NCBI GenBank assembly: GCA_012934845.2
Contig: WNNJ02002988.1
Location: forward strand, 1-64,000
Origin: Pomphorhynchus laevis
Lineage: Eukaryota > Acanthocephala > Palaeacanthocephala > Echinorhynchida > Pomphorhynchidae
Direction of reading: 5' to 3'
Length of the DNA: 64,000 bases
Part shown: one piece after another, positions 57,003 through 64,000 of the stretch
Layout of the letters: every line of letters begins with the position of its first letter
How positions within the stretch are numbered: the first letter of the stretch is position 1
The notes under the pieces: model-generated
Told to the model about the DNA's origin: nothing
The model's database searches: none
Seen by the model: the letters and a program-made list of their open reading frames with translations, nothing else
Translations under genes and position numbers: made by a program

Positions 57003-58295
57003 CTATCGAATTTTTGGCCTTGTGTGTACAACGTGAAAATTTCCGTTGATTTGACGTATAAATAAAGATGACTCGCCGTTTGTTTCACGTCGATGTTTCT
57101 CGATGCGAGCTAAATTGAGCTGAGCAATATCAGAACGGGAGCGGTGAGGAAAGATACGGCAAGTAGATGAAGGTGTAAGAAGTTTAAAACATTGGGAGAG
57201 TACTGAAGAGGCATGTGAATTATGTCGGAAAACGATTTTTAAGAGTGGAGGACTGAGATGATTGGATTTAGTGGATTTGTTTAAACGAATAAAGGATACA
57301 GGATCGATATTATTGAAGAGGGATGGGTTATCATCAGGAAGAATGGTTGCTAGGATAGACCTGAAAGCAAATACATCATCATCGAGGCGAGATTGTGGAG
57401 AAGCAGATTCGGAAAGCTTTAAGTTTGATATGATTATACAGCGATCGCGCGAATGAAAACGATTTCGTGGAAGTGGTGGACGAACAGAGCTGGTAGGATT
57501 CGAGGCAGATGAGCAGATAGAAGTGGAAATGACAGGGGTGCTTGATAGAGAATTAATATTGGTTGGAGCAAGTGTGACGGGAGCGGGGTGTTGAATCGGT
57601 TGATCAGAGATGTGACTGAAGATGATTTTAAATGAAGGATGTAAATTATTTGGAGGTGTTACATGGGAGTTAGAGTAAGGAGAATTAAGATAGGTTGGGG
57701 CATGAGTGACAGGAATGGAGTGTTGAATCAGTTGATCGGAAATGTTACTGGAAATGATTTTGATAGAAGGATGTAAATTATTGAGAAGTGATACGGGGGA
57801 AGTCGAGTAAGAAGTACGTGAAGAGAATAAAGAAGCTTGAGATTTATTTAGATTGGGGGAGGAATAGGAAAGAGGAGGTACGAGATGAAAAGCTTTACCG
57901 TTAGCATTGTTATAATTAGAAAGATTAACGGAAGTTTGGTACGTAGTTGAACGAGGAGTGTTTGAAAGAGTAGGTTCCATAATGAGATTAAAAGATGCGA
58001 AGTCAGGTGTTGATGCGAGGGAAACATCTAAAACAGCATTGGTCTGAGTGATCGTGTGTGATACAGGAGTAGAGGAGCAGGATAACTGTAGTAGTCGTAC
58101 TGATGTACAAAAACCGCATGTGAACTGTTTACGTTTATACACCGAGTGGTCGGATATTTTAACACGAACAAGTGTCCATACATCACAATCTTTGGAATCG
58201 CATCCAACTTCAAGGCTGGTATAACCATCATTGCATTCCGATGTGGAACACTGTTGATCAGAAACAGGGATCTGAGATCGCGCTTTTTTAGGCAT
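57003..58295 (-). CDS. LINE-B ORF1 with PHD-like zinc finger
   Basis: 430 codons. The N-terminus reads CSTSECNDGYTSLEVGCDS then CDVWTLVRV and FTCGFC, a Cys-rich finger of PHD type. The centre is Ser/Thr/Pro-rich with two similar segments (NNLHPSIKIISSNISDQLIQ and NNLHPSFKIIFSHISDQPIQ), an internal duplication of about 60 residues. The C-terminus (CIIISNLKLSESASPQSR to LARIEKHRRETNGESSLFI) is an RRM-like segment usual before the ORF1 end in CR1/L2-type LINEs. Uninterrupted. Confidence 0.82.
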   Translation of the reverse strand: MPKKARSQIPVSDQQCSTSECNDGYTSLEVGCDSKDCDVWTLVRVKISDHSVYKRKQFTCGFCTSVRLLQLSCSSTPVSHTITQTNAVLDVSLASTPDFASFNLIMEPTLSNTPRSTTYQTSVNLSNYNNANGKAFHLVPPLSYSSPNLNKSQASLFSSRTSYSTSPVSLLNNLHPSIKIISSNISDQLIQHSIPVTHAPTYLNSPYSNSHVTPPNNLHPSFKIIFSHISDQPIQHPAPVTLAPTNINSLSSTPVISTSICSSASNPTSSVRPPLPRNRFHSRDRCIIISNLKLSESASPQSRLDDDVFAFRSILATILPDDNPSLFNNIDPVSFIRLNKSTKSNHLSPPLLKIVFRHNSHASSVLSQCFKLLTPSSTCRIFPHRSRSDIAQLNLARIEKHRRETNGESSLFIRQINGNFHVVHTRPKIR

Positions 58296-58340
58296 GACCT
58301 TTTATCGATAGATTAAGCTCAATCCGCGAGCGTAGCGAGC

Positions 58341-58664
58341 GGAACTGACAGGAATAATCTGGAACTGACAGGAATAATCTGGAACTGACAGGAATAATCT
58401 GGAACTGACAGGAATAATCTGGAACTGACAGGAATAATCTGGAACTGACAGGAATAATCTGGAACTGACAGGAATAATCTGGAACTGACAGGAATAATCT
58501 GGAACTGACAGGAATAATCTGGAACTGACAGGAATAATCTGGAACTGACAGGAATAATCTGGAACTGACAGGAATAATCTGGAACTGACAGGAATAATCT
58601 GGAACTGACAGGAATAATCTGGAACTGACAGGAATAATCTGGAACTGACAGGAATAATCTGGAA
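58341..58664. repeat. 20-bp tandem repeat, 16 identical units
   Basis: GGAACTGACAGGAATAATCT repeated 16 times without a visible mismatch, plus GGAA. It starts about 45 bp upstream of the LINE-B ORF1 ATG, preceded by GAGCGTAGCGAGC. Open frames through it are artefacts of the repeat. Confidence 0.98.
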
Positions 58665-59939
58665 TTTATAGAACTTAATATAACCAAGACAAATTTCAAT
58701 TAAGTTTCAAAAAAGTTATCATTAATGTTCTGCAGCATTTTTAGTCTTCCACACAATAATTAATATAACAAGGTTGTCTTGAGAAAAATATTTAAAACAT
58801 GAGTCCACTTCTCAGGTTCCTAGTGTGATCAAACAAACACATTGACGTATATAGTCCGATACACCGATGTGATATATTTTGTTCCGGCCACTTCTAAAAA
58901 TGTCCTTTATAATTTCCGTAACAATTCTGCAATGCATCTAAGTATTGAATTTAGAGTGGATTTTATAGGATAAGGATATTAATACTCTTTATCCGAAAAT
59001 ATTTTCTAGCACGACCTACTTTGATTTCCATATGGAAAATAATATTTCCATATATAAAAACAATTTCCGTTATTTTTATTTAAACATTTTTATTCAATAT
59101 TTTCAGTATTTGTGGTCTAACCACTTTGATCTATAGACCAAATGAAGGATTGCTTAATTTCAAAATTACATAAGAAAAGGAAAACTAAGTTTCTTAAATG
59201 TAATATTTTTCTTGATGTTTGCATCAACTGGCAAACAATTTCATACCCCACAAACGAAAATTCACAGTTGTATCTAACATGCGAATAAGGTTCATTCTAT
59301 GCATACAAAATATAGTGTAGTTTGAAAAGAAACCCTAATATTTTCAGTGCTTTTAATGAGCGAGGAAGACATTTAAGTGCACTTGCCGAAGCTCTTACTA
59401 AATATTACAAGAACCTGGCAAAATATATAGCCCATAGAGAGGGAGCTTTTTGAAATTATACATATCAAGCAATTCGATACTTTAAAGCACACAGGTACAA
59501 ATGAAAATAGTGTAATTAGTGCAATACTACACAACAATCTGGCCTTAAAATCATACGAAAGGAACAATTGATCATGCGAAATACAATCAATCACTAGTAA
59601 AACGTCGCAAATGTTTTATTCAAATCAAAGAATAAGATAATAAGCTCATACAAAATAAAAGGAACTTTTTTAAATAGTTGATAATGATCCATTATTGATA
59701 AATAATTATTGGAGAAGGATCAAAAAAGAAGAAATGTTTTATTGATATTTCGCTAACTTCTGATAGTATATTCAGAAAATTATAATGTTTTTTAATGTAC
59801 ATGCTTCTATAAAAAATAGTTTTAAAAAAGACCATAGTTTAAATTTAGTTCACAATATTGACTATAATAATACTGTTGTTTTATCAAAAGAAACCACAAC
59901 TGAGACAATTTCACTAGTTCCGTCGTAATAACATTCTCG
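58665..59939. other. AT-rich, no gene
   Basis: Nothing coding recognised. At 59753-59785 the minus strand holds CTGAATA, an imperfect hairpin and GCGAAATATC, a decayed form of the ribozyme-like motif. Confidence 0.45.
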
Positions 59940-60581
59940 TCTTCGTCTCTTTCCTATGCCCATCCTGCTGTTGTTTCTCCTGTCAACGCATCGATGCCAT
60001 TCACAGTCGATTTCATCAAGAAAGCATTGTCATAATCATACAACATTCCTTGTTCGTCTGTATCGTGAACTTCACCTTCTGTCTGGGCAGCGGACGCGGT
60101 AATGATCGCCTCCAGCATACACGCCGCATTGTCCCTTTAAACAGCAGCGCTTAGACCCTGTATGAGGAATGAACATGCGCGCTGGTCTGCAGTGACCCGA
60201 CCTAGCCTATTTCCCAAATCTTGGAAGAACTTAGTGGCCGAAAGAACCAAATACTCCAAATGTCTCGATAGCTAACGGCACAAATGAGTATTGAGTATGG
60301 TCAATACAGTCATACTTGTGCGCTTTCAATTCATCTACTTCCGTTGAGACACATCATGTGCCATCGATGGCACAAGTAAGGTGACTCTTTGCCAGCGTGT
60401 TTGGACATGTAAAGTACCATACCAAGAGCTTTCCGTTCTCCCATGGTATTAGAGATCCACCATCGGGTGGTTTGCTGTCAATTCGGCTGAGACCATTTGG
60501 CTCTAGTCGACAGGGGACGTCGGCGGCTGTAAGTGCGATCTTGATTAGGTTATTAACCTAAGCATGGCGGGTGCAGCGACT

Positions 60582-61022
60582 TCATGTTCTAGGGCAATCC
60601 AATCCATGTCTTACGAAACAGTCGATTCGTGATCCACAACCGCATACCTGGGTTGTACAGATGGGTACGCCCAAACGCAAAGTAACAACAATTGCCATGC
60701 TACTGTCATCCAGTCGAGTTCCAAACGCGCTTATCGGTATTGCCTGTAGAGATGCTTTTGAAAATGGAGACAAAACTGCTTTTAGTCGTGCTATGCTTAC
60801 CTCATCCGTTGCGCTCCAAACCAGGCTTTCGTGACGTATATTTTGCAATGGTTGAGTCCACTGTCTTTGTAGGTGTGTTTCCAGTGGAATATCAGTCCCG
60901 CATATGCTTTGCCACTCCAGCAATCCCTGTACATAAGCCACGTCGTCATCTGCTATAAAACCAGGCTGGACGTTTTGTAGGATTATACCCGTTAGATTCT
61001 GAGATCCGCTTACCGATGCCAA
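60582..61022 (-). pseudogene. LINE-C connector with Cys-rich motif
   Basis: 146 open codons: ASLQAIPISAFGTRLDDSSM, VVTLRLGVPICTTQVCGCGS and DCFVRHGLDCPRT. C-x-C...H-x4-C is a zinc-knuckle-like motif after the RT in this LINE group. Confidence 0.75.
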
Positions 61023-61312
61023 AAATGCTGGCCCGGTAATATTTTTCTTGATGGGATTCCCAGTCCTTACATTTTAACCGGTAATGTAGCCTGATTTTAC
61101 GCGCTGTTGTTCAGCGAGATATCAATAGTGTTTTTCAGGGCTAACCGTAAGATTCCGTCGTATCTCTAGATTTCGTTGCTTTGATAGCATGGCGAGCATC
61201 GTAATTCGTGGGTTACTTTTGGTAAGTGAAATGCATTCCGTAACAGGAACACTGCATCGTGTCTAACCAGCAACTTAAGTCGTGTGATTGTTCGATCTAA
61301 CTGTATTGTTGC

Positions 61313-61545
61313 TTTTCTGATACAACGTCTGTTATTTATTAGTCAATTCATAAAAATGACGTTTATTTTAAATTTTATTTTTTATTTTTTATTTTTATTT
61401 TTATTTTTTAACTTGATTTAAATTATAGAAAATCTAAAAACAATTATTAATTTTATTATTTAATTATTAAATTTTGATTCAGCATTATTATGTTTTGTTT
61501 ATTTTATAATTATATAACAATACGTTAACTCAGTTAGCTGATTTA
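61313..61545 (+). repeat. Family-D interspersed repeat, copy 2, inserted in LINE-C relic
   Basis: Matches 7243-7470 almost base for base apart from length change in the T-rich tract. The flanks are LINE-C sequence on both sides, so it inserted after the LINE. Confidence 0.88.
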
Positions 61546-61623
61546 ATTTTTCCAAATTCATGTCAACCGATTTATTTCGCCCACTAGAGCTCCAAGCATT
61601 TCAGATACGGTTGGGCGGATTAG

Positions 61624-62049
61624 TTATGCTTCAGGGAGAACATACCCGATCGCTTTGTACAGCGATAAATCCTCTGTGATAACCTCACATTTGTCTGGAT
61701 TTATAACCAGGCCGAGAACATAACCTAAATCTGCTATGCTACGAATATTGGAGATCAGTTCGGTGCTATTATCCCCCAATCGTACAGTCGTCAATGTACC
61801 ACACAGAAATGGGGGAAATCGTCGATTTGACCACCTCATGTATAGCAGCATAAAATATCAAAGGCCCAAGCGGATCGCCTTGCTGTACTCCTGCTCTGAA
61901 GGCACCACAAACTCTGCGAAGTAAAGATTGCTCAGTTTTGCGTAGCATGTTCTTATCAATGGCAGAATTACAGGAAAGCATCTGGAAATTACCTCAACAA
62001 TTGCGTCCCGGCTTACCCAGTTAAAAGCGTTCTGAAAATTGATCTTCAC
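61624..62049 (-). pseudogene. LINE-C reverse transcriptase core
   Basis: KINFQNAFNWVSRDAIVEVI (motif A; the usual Asp is Asn), AGVQQGDPLGPLIFYAAIHE (motif B), ISVWYIDDCTIGG (motif C, YIDD) and LGYVLGLVINPDKCEVITED. Two frames. Confidence 0.85.
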
Positions 62050-62618
62050 AAGAGCGGATCCGGTGTCAGATCGTTGCGCAAAAAATTACGCGTTGCATGG
62101 ACGATGGCTTCCGCTCCTCTTTTTACACCGACTCCAAATTGGCGAGGAATAAGAATTCTAACACCATATCAAACACTCGGCGATTTGCAACCTTGGCGAT
62201 TATTCGGCGCAACGTATTCCCCATAACAATTGGTAGAATCCCCCTGTTTGGCTTCCTAAGGGCTAAAAGCTTTGCTCTGCAAAAGTCCGAGGATACTGAG
62301 AATGATACCTGTCCAGCCAGGGCTAAGTTTACAAAATCGGTCAGCGCATCGATGAGTCAACTTCCGTTTATTCTTGCGGATGGTCCAGTTAAGCCTAGTA
62401 AGTGCAGTGCGCTCAACTCATCTATGCCTGAAGACGAAGCTCTATGTAATCATGCAAAGCTGACACGATGAGGAGTCGGGTAACCGGAGGTAAATCGATC
62501 CCAACACCATATGACTGCGTTACGTTTCACTGTTTGGATGCTTCGCACGCATAATGTTATAGCTGTTCGTCGGGAGTGGCAATGTTATTAGCAGAGCTAA
62601 TCAAGCGAATTGCCTCAG

Positions 62619-62951
62619 TCACGACCCCATCGTTGATCTTTTCGGACACTCGTCGACAGAGAGACGGTGTTCTCGCTCATCGGTTTTAGCGCCGTCAGCT
62701 TCTTTGCGTTTCGGTATATGGAGAGCCACAGGTTTAGTTAGTATAGATGCTCGGTTAAATGTATTAAACCGTTCACGTATGTGGCCGCTCAACGCTTTTG
62801 TAACGTGTCCATCGGTTTGCTTGGGTGGAAGTGCAAGCGCGTATTTTGGAAAACATAGAAGTTCAGTCCATACCCATTGTTCTGATGGCGTATTCACTAC
62901 CGAGGTAAGCAATGACGCCAATTTTCCAGCTACGGCTCCTCTGAGCCCCAT
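62619..62951 (-). pseudogene. LINE-C N-terminal RT-proximal fragment
   Basis: 110 codons open: GAVAGKLASLLTSVVNTPSE, WVWTELLCFPKYALALPPK and DGHVTKALSGHIRERFNTFN. Position before the RT suggests the ORF2 linker; not recognised as a named domain. Confidence 0.5.
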
Positions 62952-62960
62952 GGGATTCTT

Positions 62961-63595
62961 CGTACTGTACGTGCTTCCGCACTAATACATCGATTTAAAC
63001 TGCTTTTACACAGATATCATTTGTAGTTGTGTCTTCATCTTGTTGAAGATGGGAGATATCAACGCTGTTGTGGATAAACCGATTCGAAGGTGTGACAATA
63101 GCTACCGGTGGCATACCCGAACCACGACATCCCGTGACACGGCATGTTTACGATAAAGTCCACATGATATTGCGACGAAACCTCGCTTGCAGACTGAACA
63201 TCATACATTTATAGTTGACAGTTCTCTGTTTTGTACGTTTTGATAATTCTGGTTGAATGCTTTCATAAAGCTTTGGCTATTGATGTTAGGATGATCTGCT
63301 GGATGTTGTGTAAAAATATCCCGTAAATCTTCGGCCTTATTCGTTGTTCGTTGTTCGTTGGCCTTATTCGTTATTCGTTGTAATATCAAAGTTGTATGTT
63401 ATGAGCTCAGAAATGTGTTTATATTGTGTATTAAATCTTGTATGTTATTTTATCTATCAAACTTTTTAAGTTTGATAATGCGTTTATGATGAAAATATTA
63501 TAAATATTATTTTTGTTTTCTTTCTAAACTATTTTGAATCATTCTTTTTTATTGCATTTTGTGTACCTTTAAAAGTTTCCGAAATATTTCTAGAC
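62961..63595. other. Unassigned
   Basis: Short TTATTCGTTGTTCG repeats at 63335-63380; no gene recognised. 63190 and below may still be LINE-C 5' sequence. Confidence 0.4.
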
Positions 63596-63790
63596 ATGTA
63601 TTCTATGTATTACATCGTACATGATGAACGTATCACATTACGTTCATCGATTTTGAGAGGTCACAGCAAAACTGTCTATAAAGCAAAACACGGTAGTTAT
63701 CCAAAATGCTGGGAGCTGTCGCACAAGTACTTAATACGTGGAATTCTCTGCCCGAGGAAATTGCTGTCGCCCGGAGTCTACATTTTTTTT
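63596..63790 (+). pseudogene. LINE C-terminal fragment
   Basis: HDERITLRSSILRGHSKTVY, then in a neighbouring frame VLNTWNSLPEEIAVARSLHF. The WNSLPEEI phrase is typical of LINE ORF2 C-termini. One frame change. Confidence 0.5.
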
Positions 63791-63825
63791 AAATACTAAA
63801 GACATGGATGATCGAAAAGACAAGT

Positions 63826-64000
63826 TAAATCAGCTAACTGAGTCTACGTATTGTCATATAATTATAAAATAAACAAAACATAATAATGCTAAATCAAAAT
63901 TTTATAATTAAATAATAAAATTAATAATTGTTTTTAGATTTTCTATAATTTAAATCAAGTTAAAAAATAAAAATAAAAATAAAAAATAAAAAATAAAATT
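63826..64000 (-). repeat. Family-D interspersed repeat, copy 3 (cut by window end)
   Basis: Reverse complement of 61330-61545, starting with TAAATCAGCTAACTGAGTCT. Confidence 0.88.

Larger units (their letters stand above)
54033..58316 (-). mobile_element. LINE-B, near full length (CR1/L2-like)
   Basis: ORF1 (58295-57003), a 15-bp gap, ORF2 endonuclease (56985-55795), RT (about 55790-54600), C-terminal part (to 54120), 3' UTR with hairpin, ending in an A-rich stretch at about 54035. ORF1 and the endonuclease are each open throughout; the RT part shows several frame changes. ORF1 with a PHD-like Cys/His finger plus an APE/RT ORF2 is known for the CR1/L2 superfamily; the clade is inferred. Confidence 0.88.
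59940..62960 (-). pseudogene. LINE-C relic (RT plus C-terminal nuclease-like region)
   Basis: Minus strand, N to C: 62951-62619 GLRGAVAGKLASLLTSVVN (unassigned N-terminus), 62049-61624 RT, repeat insertion (61313-61545), 61022-60582 connector, then about 60530-60060 with PDGGSLIPWENGKLLVWYFT and YSFVPLAIETFGVFG. The last part matches the tail of LINEs I recall from ticks and molluscs (PDG.TL.PW..G..L.WD.T), perhaps a nuclease. Many stops. GC is higher than the surroundings. Confidence 0.75.

Noticed and set aside
58319-58699. 126-codon open frame with a repeated QFQIIPVSSRLFLSVPDYSC peptide
   Set aside because: It is only the translation of the 20-bp tandem repeat; a 20-bp period cycles through all frames without stops.
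61313-64000. Inverted family-D repeats as terminal inverted repeats of one DNA transposon
   Set aside because: The interior is a minus-strand LINE relic that also continues outside (59940-61312), and family D occurs alone at 7243.

Overview
The window is AT-rich, intron-rich metazoan (invertebrate) chromosomal DNA. It holds one host gene and a dense collection of retroelements and foldback repeats. The spliced gene with textbook GT-AG introns, the Penelope-like elements (PLEs), the APE-type LINEs and the lack of bacterial operons all point to an animal. I cannot name the phylum: the calcineurin protein is clearly metazoan but differs at several positions from the insect, nematode and vertebrate sequences I remember.

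Left third (1-20 kb): the minus strand carries the first seven coding exons of a calcineurin A (PP2B catalytic subunit) gene, from the ATG at 19667 to a splice donor just below 2237. All exon phases join cleanly over 1199 coding nt. The C-terminal exons lie outside the window. The introns are 2-3 kb and hold transposon debris: a LINE-A fragment (2.8-3.7 kb), PLE fragments (6.4-7.1 kb), a 1.2 kb PLE palindrome (9.4-10.7 kb) and tandem repeat units with hammerhead-ribozyme-like cores (0-0.5 kb, 12.5-13.0 kb).

Middle (20-45 kb): more fragments of an AT-rich PLE (21.5-23.0, 38.9-39.1 kb); a nearly complete second PLE with reverse transcriptase (RT) and GIY-YIG endonuclease (24.6-27.3 kb), with tandem terminal repeats repeated in inverse orientation at 35.3-36.2 kb; a 5'-truncated LINE-A (27.8-30.5 kb); a small host-gene fragment encoding a UBA domain (31.4-31.6 kb) between two direct repeats; a 2.7 kb foldback (32.6-35.2 kb); tandem family-B units with another hammerhead-like core (36.4-38.1 kb); and a decayed RT element (41.6-43.6 kb).

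Right third (45-64 kb): a LINE graveyard. A minus-strand LINE-A is interrupted by a plus-strand LINE-B 3' fragment (45.5-48.7 kb). Two rearranged plus-strand LINE-A copies follow (48.9-52.7 kb), one holding a small pseudogene fragment that resembles PA2G4/EBP1. A near full-length LINE-B with ORF1, endonuclease and RT (54.0-58.3 kb) starts next to 16 perfect 20-bp tandem repeats. Last comes a strongly decayed third LINE (59.9-63.0 kb).

The most notable signal is the recurrence, in several unrelated repeat families, of a short RNA-like motif of CUGANGA, hairpin, GAAA. In one family the hairpin bases differ between copies but stay complementary. PLEs are known to carry hammerhead ribozymes, so the class is established; the variants here, including one with an extra nucleotide before the hairpin, deserve a look. 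All calls come from reading the sequence by eye; no alignment or database search was run.
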